64,000 bases of DNA, taken from NCBI RefSeq assembly GCF_015350795.1, contig NZ_JADKSH010000001.1, forward strand, positions 620,461-684,460. The letters run 5' to 3'. The notes beneath the pieces are model-generated. The model did no database searches, was not told the DNA's origin, and worked only from the letters and a program-made list of their open reading frames with translations. The stretch is from Microbacterium sp. VKM Ac-2870 (GTDB lineage: Bacteria > Actinomycetota > Actinomycetes > Actinomycetales > Microbacteriaceae). This document shows, in pieces, positions 56,521 to 64,000 of this stretch. Numbering within the stretch: the first letter of the stretch is position 1; the number at the start of each line of letters is the position of its first letter. The translations under genes and the position numbers were made by a program.

Positions 56521-57717
56521 TCACGGGGACGGCGGGCTGACCGCCGTCGCGGCGGCCCCCGGCACCGCGGCATCCGGCACGTCGTCACGGAACGATGTGC
56601 GTCGTGCGGCGACGGCGGCGGATGCCGCGAGCGCGACGATCGTCACGATCGCCCCGAGCACGAGTGCCGCTTGTTCTCCCGCGTTCAGCAGGCCCGAATC
56701 GGCGCCGATGGTCGCGGCGGCGATCGGCACCCCCAACTGAGCCGCCGCGATGATCGACCAGAGCGCGTGCTGTCGCAGCAGGACACCGACCAGGTGCGCG
56801 CTCACCGCACCGACGCCCAGCAGCAGCCCGAGGGCCAAGTACGCGGGTGTCTCCAGCAGACTGACGAACGACAGGGACGCGCCCAACCAGACGAAGTACA
56901 GCGGTGAGAGGAACCCCTCGGTGACGGCGAAGAGCTGGCGGGCGAGGCGTCGCGGCTCCCCCGCGCTGGCCACCGCGAGGCCGCCGGCGAATCCCGCCAG
57001 CAGCACCGATACGTGGGAGACGGTGGCCAGCGCGCCGAGGGCGCAGACCAGTACGAGGCTCACACGCAGCTCGAGGGCGAGTTCATGCCTTTTGCTCGCT
57101 TCGCGCAGCCGTTTCCACCGGTCACCGCGATCAGCCCACCTGAGGATGAGGGCGAGCGCGATGGCGACGGTCGCGATCGCGAGCGCGCCGAGAGCAGCAA
57201 CGGGGGCGCGTTCGGGATCCATGGCCAGCGGCAGCACCAGGATGCACGCCGTGTCCGCGATCGCGACCTGCGCGATCGTCGGCAGCAGCTGCGCGCCGCC
57301 GAGACGGGTCTGCTGCACCGCCGGCAGAACGAGAGCAGCCGATGACGACGCCATCACGACGGCGTACACCGCCGCATGACCGGTGTCGAACACCGCAGCG
57401 AGGCCCCATCCGGCGAAGGCAGCCACGATACCGACGATCACGGCATGCACGGCACCGCGTCCGAGCGCCGGCCGCAACCGCGCGTCGCGCACCGGGACGT
57501 GCGTGCCGGCGACGAACATCGTGAGGCCGAAGCCGAGCGTCGCAAGAAAGCTGAAGGTGGCATCGGTCGTGTCGACGAGGTGCAGTCCCGTTCGGCCGAT
57601 GATCATGCCCGCGACGAGCTCGCCGATCACGACGGGAATGCGCCAACGGCTGCTCGCCGCGAGCAGCGGCCCGAGCAGAGCGACGGCGCCGATCAGCGCG
57701 AGCGTCTGCAGGTTCAC
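56521..57717 (-). CDS. Kef-type cation/proton antiporter (CPA2), no TrkA domain
   Basis: A 398-residue membrane protein with about twelve helices. Family pieces: RIPVVIGELVAGMIIGRTGLHLVD, FLATLGFGLTMFVAGTHVP and SSSAALVLPAVQQTRL. No RCK/TrkA domain is fused, so gating differs from KefB. Substrate is Na+ or K+ with H+ (not told by sequence). It starts at GTG 57715-57717, 4 bases after the next gene's stop. Confidence 0.88.
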   Translation of the reverse strand: MNLQTLALIGAVALLGPLLAASSRWRIPVVIGELVAGMIIGRTGLHLVDTTDATFSFLATLGFGLTMFVAGTHVPVRDARLRPALGRGAVHAVIVGIVAAFAGWGLAAVFDTGHAAVYAVVMASSSAALVLPAVQQTRLGGAQLLPTIAQVAIADTACILVLPLAMDPERAPVAALGALAIATVAIALALILRWADRGDRWKRLREASKRHELALELRVSLVLVCALGALATVSHVSVLLAGFAGGLAVASAGEPRRLARQLFAVTEGFLSPLYFVWLGASLSFVSLLETPAYLALGLLLGVGAVSAHLVGVLLRQHALWSIIAAAQLGVPIAAATIGADSGLLNAGEQAALVLGAIVTIVALAASAAVAARRTSFRDDVPDAAVPGAAATAVSPPSP

Positions 57718-57721
57718 GCGC

Positions 57722-58111
57722 TCACACCGCGGTGGCGTCGGGCCCGACGATGCGGCACGGGATCTCGGTGTTCTCGTCCAGGTACCAGCTGGCACAGACG
57801 CGGTGATAACCGTCGGCGATCTGCGCGGGCAGACCGCGCGTGAGGTCCCCGTGCACGATGAGCACCGGTGACAGCGGCTTTCCCGCGCGCACCTTGCGGA
57901 GGTCGTCGGCGACGTGCGGGTTGTCGGTGGGAAGCAGCGGCAGGTTCGCCGCACGGAGGATGTCCTTCGCCTTCTTCACCACTGTCGCCCTCGTGCGAAG
58001 GGCGGCGACGAGTGAGCGAGCCCGGCCGGGATCGGCGACGAGTCGGAGGTAGTCCTCCGCCGCCGGGAAGTCGTGCTCGTCGGGGTCGTTCTTCCAGATG
58101 GGGTCGGCCAT
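57722..58111 (-). CDS. Small ParB-fold-like protein
   Basis: A 129-residue protein. The C-terminal PVLIVHGDLTRGLPAQIADGYHRVCASWYLDEN resembles the ParB/sulfiredoxin nucleotide-binding motif DGxHR (here ADGYHRV) in overlapping parts. No DNA-binding HTH is present, so it is a standalone ParB-like domain of unknown job. The start ATG 58109-58111 is taken because MADPIWKND follows with the rest of the fold. It lies directly before the antiporter. Confidence 0.72.
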   Translation of the reverse strand: MADPIWKNDPDEHDFPAAEDYLRLVADPGRARSLVAALRTRATVVKKAKDILRAANLPLLPTDNPHVADDLRKVRAGKPLSPVLIVHGDLTRGLPAQIADGYHRVCASWYLDENTEIPCRIVGPDATAV

Positions 58112-58156
58112 GAGGACATTGTGCTCTGCCGCTGCGTCAGCGACGGGCACGACGCG

Positions 58157-58582
58157 TCACGAGTCCTGCGCGACCGCGACATCCTCGCGTTGACGAGCGA
58201 AGTCACCCAGCGCGGCAGCGGTGGGCAGGTCGACCCAGAGGCGGATGCTCCCCGCTCGCGACCCCGCGCCGTTGATGATCGCCGCGCCGCCGATGCGATG
58301 CAGGAGCGGGGCGATGGAAACGGCGGCATCGGGCGGCAACGCGCCGACGCCACGGCCGTTGGACGACACCGTCACGGTGGTCGCGTCGTGGCGGGTAGAG
58401 GCCACGTGGCGCATCACATACGTGCGCCGCTCATCACCCCGTCGCTCGCGGTCGTTGACGAGGAAGTGCGTCTTCTCGAGGGCGACCCTTCGGGTCTCAA
58501 GTCCGCGTAGATCAGGCAGATCGTCGTGCCGGCTGACTCGACCGATCACGATATGGAGCACTTCTTCCCACCACGCTGGCAT
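58157..58582 (-). CDS. Hypothetical protein
   Basis: A 141-residue protein with no family I recognise. It begins MPAWWEEVLHIVIGRVSRHDDL and has a basic middle segment (NDRERRGDERRTYVMRHV). GAGGAAGGTGCC before the ATG and coding-like G+C at third positions support it as real. It may be part of the same run as the ParB-like gene and the antiporter. Confidence 0.6.
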   Translation of the reverse strand: MPAWWEEVLHIVIGRVSRHDDLPDLRGLETRRVALEKTHFLVNDRERRGDERRTYVMRHVASTRHDATTVTVSSNGRGVGALPPDAAVSIAPLLHRIGGAAIINGAGSRAGSIRLWVDLPTAAALGDFARQREDVAVAQDS

Positions 58583-58725
58583 GGCACCTTCCTCTCAGGT
58601 CGGCATGCCATCACCGCAGCGGAGCATGTCTCTACCGTGTCACACGGGCCTGTGGGAGTGCTGACCGCGTCGCCCTCACCGTCCGGCCGGCGGTCGCCGT
58701 GGAAGAGATGTGCCCGAGGAGCGGC

Positions 58726-59271
58726 CTATTGACTATGGCCGCCGTCGTCAGTCCACTGGCCGATCCGATCCTCCGACCGGATGCCCCGCTGATTGTCCGC
58801 GTTCGACGAGGAGGCGCGAGGCCGCTCGGTTTCGAACCTTACCGATGCGGCGAGCGCGACCACGGCTTCGGCCCGCTCCCTCTCGCTCTCGGCCGTCTTC
58901 TCGTCGCGGAGAGCGGCCGCCGCGCGGCGCTCTTGCGCGTGCGTGCTGATCGCTGCGAGCAGTTCGGCGAGGGCGGCGCCGAGGCCGTCGCGGAGCTCTT
59001 CCAGACTGGTGTTCGCGATCTCCATCCGGCGATCGGAGACCGCGAGCTCGACCTCGGTGTAGCCCCGTCGGGAGAGGAACTCGCGCGTATCGGCGCCGAT
59101 GATGTCGGCGATCTCCTCGCGCTGCGGGCGCCGAGTGAACACCGCCTCGACGGTGTATCGGGAAGGGGCGTCGACGGTCATCAGAGCAGACGGCAACGAG
59201 GCCGCCAAGACCGCCCCCAGGCCGAGTACGGCACTGTCGGACGGATTTCTCGTCGTGCTCTGTGCGCTCAT
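58726..59271 (-). CDS. Hypothetical protein with coiled-coil segment
   Basis: A 181-residue protein. The middle reads as a small alpha-beta domain (SRYTVEAVFTRRPQREEIADII, YTEVELAVSDRRMEIA). It is followed by a long Ala/Glu/Arg helix that should form a coiled coil (about 105-155). A Ser/Asn-rich C-terminus ends it. No signal peptide. I do not know its function. ATG 59269-59271 is the more likely start. Confidence 0.65.
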   Translation of the reverse strand: MSAQSTTRNPSDSAVLGLGAVLAASLPSALMTVDAPSRYTVEAVFTRRPQREEIADIIGADTREFLSRRGYTEVELAVSDRRMEIANTSLEELRDGLGAALAELLAAISTHAQERRAAAALRDEKTAESERERAEAVVALAASVRFETERPRASSSNADNQRGIRSEDRIGQWTDDGGHSQ

Positions 59272-59331
59272 GGCCTGACGGTACGCCCCGAAGATGTGCA
59301 CCTCACAGCTTCGGGGCGTCCGTTCCGTCGA

Positions 59332-59880
59332 TCAGGCGTCGGCCCGCGCAGGCAGAACCCATCCGGCCCGGGGGAAGTGGCACGTGTATCCGTTCGGGTA
59401 GCGCAGGAGATAGTCCTGGTGCTCGGGCTCGGCCTCCCAGAAGGGCGCCAGGGGCTCGATGGTCGTCACCGCGGGCGCGGGCCACAGACCCGACGCGTCG
59501 ACGTCGGCGATCGTGTCGCGGGCGACCCGTTCCTGCTCGGGCGTGACGGGGAAGATCGCCGAGCGGTAGCTCGACCCGATGTCGTTGCCCTGACGGTTGA
59601 GCGTCGACGGGTCGTGGATCTGGAAGAAGAACGCCAGGATGTCGCGGTACGTGGTCGCACTCGGATCGAACACGATCTCCACGGCCTCGGCGTGACCCGG
59701 GTGGTTCCGGTACGTCGCGTGGTCGTTCTGTCCCCCGGTGTAGCCGACGCGGGTGCTGATCACACCCGGCTGACGGCGGATCAGATCCTCCATGCCCCAG
59801 AAGCATCCGCCCGCGAGAACCGCGGTCTCGGTGCCGGTCGGTTGGTTCACGGCTCCGGTGTCGCTCGCTCCGCTGGTCAT
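59332..59880 (-). CDS. msrA: Peptide methionine sulfoxide reductase MsrA
   Basis: Reduces the S-epimer of methionine sulfoxide. The active-site loop GGCFWGMED (near residue 25) and [53 protein letters not shown] (in parts) match the family. 182 residues. Its ATG overlaps the msrB stop by four bases, so both are made from one mRNA. Confidence 0.96.
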   Translation of the reverse strand: MTSGASDTGAVNQPTGTETAVLAGGCFWGMEDLIRRQPGVISTRVGYTGGQNDHATYRNHPGHAEAVEIVFDPSATTYRDILAFFFQIHDPSTLNRQGNDIGSSYRSAIFPVTPEQERVARDTIADVDASGLWPAPAVTTIEPLAPFWEAEPEHQDYLLRYPNGYTCHFPRAGWVLPARADA

Positions 59881-60350
59881 TCTGCATCCTCCTGAGTAGT
59901 GGTGTGGGTGGGGAATCGGTCGAGATATTCACCGTATCCCTGCTGGGTGAGCTCATCGGCGGGCACGAACCGCAACGCGGCGGAATTCATGCAGTAGCGC
60001 AGGCCTCCCTCTTCGCGCGGGCCGTCGTCGAACACGTGTCCGAGGTGGCTGCCGGCGCCCGCGGAACGTACCTCGGTGCGGGTCATCCACAAGGTGCGGT
60101 CGGTCGCGGTGACCACGGCATCCGGGTCGATGGGTCGGGTGAAGCTCGGCCACCCCGTGCCGCTGTCGAACTTGTCAGTCGATGCGAACAACGGCTGGCC
60201 GGAAACGACATCGACATAGATGCCGTCGTCGTGCAGATCCCAGTAGGCGTTTCGGAACGGCGGCTCGGTGCCTTCGTCCTGCGTCACGGCGTACTGCTGA
60301 TCGGTGAGGCGACTGAGCGCCTCGGGGGTCTTGCGGTAGTCCTTCGACAT
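59877..60350 (-). CDS. msrB: Peptide methionine sulfoxide reductase MsrB
   Basis: Reduces the R-epimer. [23 protein letters not shown] and the catalytic [11 protein letters not shown] are present. The CxxC zinc pairs found in many MsrB proteins are absent, so it is the zinc-free type. 157 residues with AGAGGAGAC before the ATG. It is divergent from the HD-domain gene across a 201-base gap with no clear dyad. Confidence 0.96.
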   Translation of the reverse strand: MSKDYRKTPEALSRLTDQQYAVTQDEGTEPPFRNAYWDLHDDGIYVDVVSGQPLFASTDKFDSGTGWPSFTRPIDPDAVVTATDRTLWMTRTEVRSAGAGSHLGHVFDDGPREEGGLRYCMNSAALRFVPADELTQQGYGEYLDRFPTHTTTQEDAE

Positions 60351-60551
60351 GATGTCTCCTCTGCGACACCGCTGGCTGCGGCGTCACTGGTTCCAACAGA
60401 GGATGCGCCGGTTTTGGTCCCATGAGGCTGGGTGCCGGCTGTGAGTTGTGCTGTCGGGGTCTTTCGACCGTGAGCGGCATTGGCAGGAAAGCGACGAGGC
60501 TCGGCCGCCCGCGGCATCCTCCCCCGACGCCGCGATCGCGAGACTGAAGGC

Positions 60552-61154
60552 ATGCACCTCACTGACTTCCGCGCGCCCGACACCCTCGCCGCGCGGGGTG
60601 CACTCGAGCTCGCCCGGCACTACCAGTCGCCCGCCATTACCGCGCACGCGCTGCGCTCGTGGATCTGGGCCGAAGCCTTCGCGCGCATCGACGGCATCGC
60701 GGATGTCGATCACGAGGTGCTGTATGTCGCCGCCGTGCTGCACGACATCGGCACCGTGACCGCGTTCGACAACCACACGATCTCGTACGAGCACGCCGGC
60801 GGTCACGTGGGTGTCGCACTCACGGCGGGCGCGGGATGGCCCGCGGAGCGTCGCGCCCGCGTGCTCGATGTGATCGTGCGTCACAACTGGCCGCGGGTCG
60901 ATCCGGCGATGGATGCCGAGGGCTACCTCCTGGAGGTCGCGACGGGGCTCGATATCTCGGGTGCCAGGCCGGAGGCGCTTCCCGAAGCGTTCCGCCGCGA
61001 GGTGCTCGCGGTCTATCCCCGGGGAGCGCTCGCCGCGGAGTTCGGCGCCTGCGTCGTCGACCAGGCGGCACGCAAGCCCGACACCGCCGCCCGGCGCCTC
61101 GTCGAGGGCGGTGTCGTCGCGAAACTCGCGGCCAACCCGCTGGAGCGCCTGTAG
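60552..61154 (+). CDS. HD-domain phosphohydrolase
   Basis: A 200-residue protein. His, HD and Asp are placed as in metal-dependent HD hydrolases: TAHALRSWIWAEAF, VLYVAAVLHDIGTV (HD pair near residue 66) and VIVRHNWPRVDP. The substrate is unknown; members include cyanamide hydratase-like and nucleotide hydrolases. ATG 60552 follows GAAGGC, and GAGACT lies 6 bases upstream. Confidence 0.85.
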   Translation: MHLTDFRAPDTLAARGALELARHYQSPAITAHALRSWIWAEAFARIDGIADVDHEVLYVAAVLHDIGTVTAFDNHTISYEHAGGHVGVALTAGAGWPAERRARVLDVIVRHNWPRVDPAMDAEGYLLEVATGLDISGARPEALPEAFRREVLAVYPRGALAAEFGACVVDQAARKPDTAARRLVEGGVVAKLAANPLERL

Positions 61155-61214
61155 CAGGGCATGCAACGCCCGTCCGCCGCGAGCTCTGATCAGGCGTCGA
61201 CAGCGTGCATCAGA

Positions 61215-61724
61215 TCAGAGACCGTTCTCGCGCAGCCAGGCGCGGAGCCGGCGGCGCGCATTCGCGTACGGCGACGACGTGTTGAGCTGGATCATCCGGC
61301 CGGCTGTGTATGTTCCGTACCAGTTCGCTCCGTAGAGATCTCGATCGCTGAGTCTTCGGATCAGCGCGACGATATCGTGGTTCGCCCTCTCGAATCGGAT
61401 CAACAGCTCCTCCCACGACAGTGTCGAGCAGTCGGCGTAGAACCGATGAGCGAGCTGTCCCAGTTGATTCCACGCGAAGCCCTCTGCCGGAAGGGAGGGC
61501 TCCCTGCCGGCATCGCGCTGACGATGCCACCGGAGAACGAGCTCGTTCCAACCGATCAGGTAGGCGACCAGATCGGCCGGGCTCATCATCGTGCCTGCGA
61601 CGTGGCCCGGCATCGTCAGATCTCGAGCCCGTTCCGCCGGGACGCGATCCAGGTCGCGCGCGAGCCTCTCGTACCCATCGACGACCGCCTCCAGCAGCTC
61701 AGCCTTGGTCGTCGGAACCGTCAC
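61215..61724 (-). CDS. ClbS/DfsB family four-helix protein
   Basis: A 169-residue protein: TTKAELLEAVVDGYERLARDL, PADLVAYLIGWNELVLRWH, GFAWNQLGQLAHRFYADCSTLSWEELL in overlapping parts, and GANWYGTYTAGRMIQLNTSSPYANARRRLRAWLRENG in parts. These match the ClbS/DfsB (DUF1706) family, one member of which hydrolyses the colibactin cyclopropane. The substrate here is unknown. GTG 61722-61724 follows GGAGGACGAC. It overlaps the acetyltransferase by 26 bases. Confidence 0.87.
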   Translation of the reverse strand: MTVPTTKAELLEAVVDGYERLARDLDRVPAERARDLTMPGHVAGTMMSPADLVAYLIGWNELVLRWHRQRDAGREPSLPAEGFAWNQLGQLAHRFYADCSTLSWEELLIRFERANHDIVALIRRLSDRDLYGANWYGTYTAGRMIQLNTSSPYANARRRLRAWLRENGL

Positions 61725-62211
61725 GTCGTCCTCCGCGTCGCGTGAGATCCTGACCGAAGCACACCGACACCTCGGAGCCGATATACGCGCCGAAGAGCGG
61801 GATGGGCTCGTAACCCTCACGCCGATAGAAGCGCATCGCATCGGGCTGCGCCGTACCGGTCTCGAGGACGACGCGCTGCGCTCCGAGACGCCGAGCCTCC
61901 TCCTCCAGACCGCGCAGGATCGCGGTGGCGACCCCTGTTCCACGCGCCCACGGCGCCGCGTACATGCGCTTGATCTCCACGACTCCGGGACCGAGCACGT
62001 CGTCCGACAGCGGGCGCAGTCCGCCGCAGGCGATCGGGATGCCGTGTTCGTCGCGCGCGACGAGGAAGACCGGCACGTCGCCCGCCGATGGCGCAACGCC
62101 CGGTTCGTGATCGTCGGACCCGTAGCGCGCGTCGAGCTCCTCCCGCTGGGCGCGACGCAGGCGGTCGGCGTCGGCGTCATCGAACGGGGTGAGCGCGAGA
62201 GTCCAGAGCAT
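61699..62211 (-). CDS. GNAT family N-acetyltransferase
   Basis: A 170-residue acetyltransferase. PVFLVARDEHGIPIACGGLRPL, VVEIKRMYAAPWARGTGVATAIL (acetyl-CoA loop R-G-x-G-V-A) and RFYRREGYEPIPLFGAY are GNAT blocks. The substrate is unknown. I prefer ATG 62209-62211 because GGAAGG lies 5-6 bases upstream; another ATG 7 codons earlier is possible. Confidence 0.88.
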   Translation of the reverse strand: MLWTLALTPFDDADADRLRRAQREELDARYGSDDHEPGVAPSAGDVPVFLVARDEHGIPIACGGLRPLSDDVLGPGVVEIKRMYAAPWARGTGVATAILRGLEEEARRLGAQRVVLETGTAQPDAMRFYRREGYEPIPLFGAYIGSEVSVCFGQDLTRRGGRRDGSDDQG

Positions 62212-62287
62212 GAGAGCCTTCCGATCATCCACCGAGCAGCTGCTGCACGCTCTCCATCAGATTCTGGCCCATGTTCTCACCGCGTGA

Positions 62288-62794
62288 TCACGATCGCGGA
62301 CGTCGATCGGCGGCGAAGAAGGACCGCTCGTGCCTTGCGGACTCACGAAAGACGAGCTGCATCGCACGGCGCGTCGACTCCAGCTCGGCGAACGAATCGA
62401 ACTCGACCTCCCTCTCCACCTCGCAACCCCACGCCGCGAGGGCGGCCGCGAGCATCTCTTCGATGCGCGCTTGCGACAGCATGAGAGTGAACGGGTAGGG
62501 CGTCTGCAACCCCCGGAAGTCGAGGTGCGCGAGCGTCTGCGTGCCGTCGCGCACGGTGAAGTCGGGCACCACGATCCCCTCCTCGACGATGGGCGTCGCC
62601 ATGTGGATGGTCGAGAGCACCTCGAGCGTCCGCGCGTGGATCACGGCGGCGCGGGATGTCGACGCACCCCGCGGTGCCGCATCGACGATCCGCACGTTCA
62701 CTCCGCGGCGCCGCAACGTGAGCGCCGCGGCGAGGCCGACGGGCCCGGCGCCGATGATGAGGACGTCGGAAGTGCGAGAAGGATAAGTCAGCAT
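62288..62794 (-). pseudogene. Truncated FAD-dependent aromatic monooxygenase (N-terminal remnant)
   Basis: The start VLIIGAGPVGLAAALTLRRRG and VDAAPRGASTSRAAVIHARTLEVL are the FAD-binding start of class A phenol or PHBH-type hydroxylases, which are usually near 400-550 residues. Here the frame stops after 168 residues. The tail FRESARHERSFFAADRRPRS does not resemble the family, and the DG and GD motifs needed for FAD and substrate are absent. It is divergent from a TetR gene, the usual regulator, so the pair is a decayed operon. Confidence 0.78.
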
Positions 62795-62851
62795 GCGTTG
62801 ACATTTGCACTCCCGTCGCCAAAAGTCTACGCATGTTGCTAAATTGGGGGA

Positions 62852-63427
62852 ATGACGCGCTCCGACACGCCCTCCCCGACCGAGAAGGGCCGCCGATCCC
62901 GCGCGTCGATTCTCCGCGCCGCCGCCGAGCGATTCGAGTCCGACGGGTTCGAGAAGACGACCGTGCGGGCCATCGCGAAGGATGCCGCCATCGATGCGGC
63001 GATGATCATCCGGTACTTCGGGAGCAAGGAAGCCCTCTTCCTCGAAGCCACCAGCATCGAGCTCGACCTCCCGCAGATGGATGCCGTACCGCACGGGCAA
63101 CTCGGCCATGCGCTCGCCCGGCATGCGGTGTCTCTCTGGGAAAGCGAGACCCCCGGGCGCGCGCTGCGCATCCTGCTGCGAGCATCCGCGCAGGATGAGC
63201 AGGGAGCGGCGGCCCGCGTACGCTCCGTGTTCGCCGCGCAGGTGCTGCCCTTCTTGTCGCAGGAGGGGTCGGATGACGCGATGCGGGCGAGCCTCGTTTC
63301 GTCGCAGATTCTCGGCTACGCGTTCGGCCGCTACGTGATCGGGTTCGATCCTCTTGTCGATCTCGGCGATGAGGAGGCGGCGACCCGACTGGGGGCCGCA
63401 CTGCAAGCGGTCATCGACGCGCCGTGA
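62852..63427 (+). CDS. TetR family transcriptional regulator
   Basis: A 191-residue TetR protein. The N-terminal HTH is in RASILRAAAERFESDGFEKTTVRAIAKDAAIDAAMIIRYFGSKEALFLEA (overlapping parts), and the C-terminal effector region is helical. TAAATT (62840-62845) lies 6 bases before the ATG, so the mRNA looks leaderless. It likely regulated the truncated monooxygenase across the 57-base divergent gap and may now act elsewhere. Confidence 0.92.
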   Translation: MTRSDTPSPTEKGRRSRASILRAAAERFESDGFEKTTVRAIAKDAAIDAAMIIRYFGSKEALFLEATSIELDLPQMDAVPHGQLGHALARHAVSLWESETPGRALRILLRASAQDEQGAAARVRSVFAAQVLPFLSQEGSDDAMRASLVSSQILGYAFGRYVIGFDPLVDLGDEEAATRLGAALQAVIDAP

Positions 63428-63463
63428 TGAACACGTCGCCGCATCGCGGGTTAGCATCTGCTC

Positions 63464-63502
63464 ATGCGCACATCGAGCTCCTCGTGGTGGTGGCTGCAAT
63501 AG
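63464..63502 (+). CDS. Tryptophan-rich leader peptide of trpS
   Basis: A 12-codon ORF encoding MRTSSSSWWWLQ, with three adjacent TGG codons at 63485-63493, 90 bases upstream of trpS. TAGCAT (63452-63457) ends exactly 6 bases before its ATG, the same leaderless layout as several real genes here. Short ORFs with consecutive Trp codons before a Trp gene are the hallmark of ribosome-mediated attenuation. The function is inferred from the sequence. Confidence 0.85.
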   Translation: MRTSSSSWWWLQ

Positions 63503-63586
63503 CAGCCAGGTGACGCATGTTCGCGGGCTGCACGGCAGCTCGCAATCCCGCGGTCTCTCCGTGCAGTCCTCTCCTCGGAAAGGACT
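63491..63586 (+). promoter_or_regulatory. Attenuator region with mutually exclusive hairpins before trpS
   Basis: TGGCTGC (63491-63497) pairs with GCAGCCA (63502-63508). CGCGGG (63522-63527) pairs with CCCGCG (63547-63552). CTGCACGG (63528-63535) pairs with CCGTGCAG (63559-63566). AGTCCT (63565-63570) pairs with AGGACT (63581-63586) and would cover the trpS ribosome-binding site. The second and third pairings exclude each other; the third and fourth share two bases. No T-run follows, so control of translation start, rather than intrinsic termination, is favoured by the sequence. Confidence 0.7.
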
Positions 63587-63592
63587 CCCTTC

Positions 63593-64000
63593 ATGGACTC
63601 ATTCGCCGCGACTCAGGCCAGGATGACCGACCTAGACGACCGTATCCGGGCCGAGCCTTCACGCTTCCGCGTGCTGACCGGAGAGCGCCCGACCGGACGA
63701 CTGCACCTCGGTCACTACTTCGGAACACTTTTGGAGCGGGTCACACTGCAGTCTCGCGGCGTCGAGATCTTCCTCGTGCTGGCCGACTACCAGGTCATCA
63801 CCGACCGGGACACCGCACGCGACGTAGGCGCGAACGTTCGTGACGCCGTGCTCGACTACCTGGCGGCGGGCCTCGATCCGGCAAAGACGACGATCTTCCC
63901 GCACTCGGCCGTGCCCTCACTGAACCAGCTGGTCCTGCCCTTCTTGAGTCTCGTGACAGAGGCAGAGCTGCACCGCAATCCGACGGTCAAGGCGGAGACG
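63593..64000 (+). CDS. trpS: Tryptophanyl-tRNA synthetase, C-terminus cut by window edge
   Basis: My translation gives MDSFAATQARMTDLDDRIRA, then FRVLTGERPTGRLHLGHYFG, which carries the class I HxGH signature as HLGH. VFLVLADYQVITD-like FLVLADYQVITD and VPSLNQLVLPFLSL follow. The KMSKS loop lies past the window end. AAGGA precedes the ATG. The leader peptide with Trp codons shows that trpS is controlled by tryptophan supply. In Streptomyces coelicolor an attenuated TrpRS copy confers indolmycin resistance, so this may be the inducible type. Confidence 0.94.
   Translation, partial: MDSFAATQARMTDLDDRIRAEPSRFRVLTGERPTGRLHLGHYFGTLLERVTLQSRGVEIFLVLADYQVITDRDTARDVGANVRDAVLDYLAAGLDPAKTTIFPHSAVPSLNQLVLPFLSLVTEAELHRNPTVKAET

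Noticed and set aside
61184..61220. CTCTGATC/GATCAGAG dyad between the HD and ClbS-like genes
   Set aside because: The 21-base loop is long, no T-run follows and it overlaps the ClbS stop. It is probably a chance dyad or weak terminator.
62225..62272. 15-codon minus-strand ORF MGQNLMESVQQLLGG before the acetyltransferase
   Set aside because: It has only a weak ribosome-binding site and no Trp, His or similar codon run. It could be a scar or remnant, but there is not enough to call a gene.

Overview
The window is high-GC actinobacterial DNA whose gene content and order fit a Microbacteriaceae member, most likely Microbacterium or a close relative. The evidence is the actinobacterial dcw order with divIVA and sepF downstream of ftsZ, a pknL/Rv2175c/aroG block, a GarA/OdhI FHA protein followed by two MerR genes, a 75-residue orphan protein next to a CYTH gene, and frequent GTG starts with 1-4 base stop/start overlaps. 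No rRNA, tRNA, CRISPR array, insertion sequence or prophage was seen. No stretch longer than about 210 bases lacks a gene or recognisable element.

Positions 1-19177 (minus strand) hold the division and cell-wall (dcw) cluster. Read in transcription order it is mraZ, rsmH, ftsL, ftsI, murF, mraY, murD, ftsW, murG, (insertion), murC, ftsQ, ftsZ, yggS, sepF, yggT, divIVA, lspA (cut by the window edge). Three tandem GTGG boxes precede mraZ. A row of inverted repeats precedes ftsZ. Between murG and murC sits a foreign-looking cassette: phenolic acid decarboxylase, a divergent MarR regulator, a membrane-protein gene broken by a homopolymer frameshift, and a GntR regulator.

Positions 19388-31577 carry a DUF3040 protein, a polyprenyl diphosphate synthase, an Rv2175c-like DNA-binding protein, a LysM wall hydrolase, a PASTA Ser/Thr kinase (PknL-like), class II DAHP synthase, an acyltransferase, a ROK glucokinase, an acyl-CoA synthetase, peptide deformylase and a MinD-like ATPase. 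Much of this order is shared with mycobacteria. Positions 31728-41010 carry pyruvate carboxylase, a ParA ATPase, two MerR regulators (one the apparent FtsR), the GarA/OdhI FHA switch, a Met/Cys-rich copper-storage protein, CopC and dihydrolipoyl dehydrogenase.

Positions 41133-64000 are more accessory: a CYTH protein, the valine-degradation pair mmsA/mmsB with a divergent LysR, glycogen phosphorylase, a prepilin peptidase, an L,D-transpeptidase, bifunctional AdhE, an orphan NrdI, an antiporter, msrA/msrB, several small unknown proteins and a truncated flavoprotein monooxygenase beside a TetR gene. The window ends with trpS, preceded by a 12-codon leader peptide containing three consecutive Trp codons.

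The most interesting signals are regulatory. (1) The trpS leader has alternative hairpins, one of which would cover the trpS ribosome-binding site. (2) A candidate FtsR operator lies before ftsZ, with the putative FtsR gene in the same window. (3) A phenolic-acid-decarboxylase cassette splits the dcw cluster, with two dyads in its divergent promoter. (4) A recurring TAnnnT-N6/7-start-codon layout suggests leaderless mRNAs for at least eight genes plus the trp leader peptide. All calls come from reading the sequence; no database search was run.
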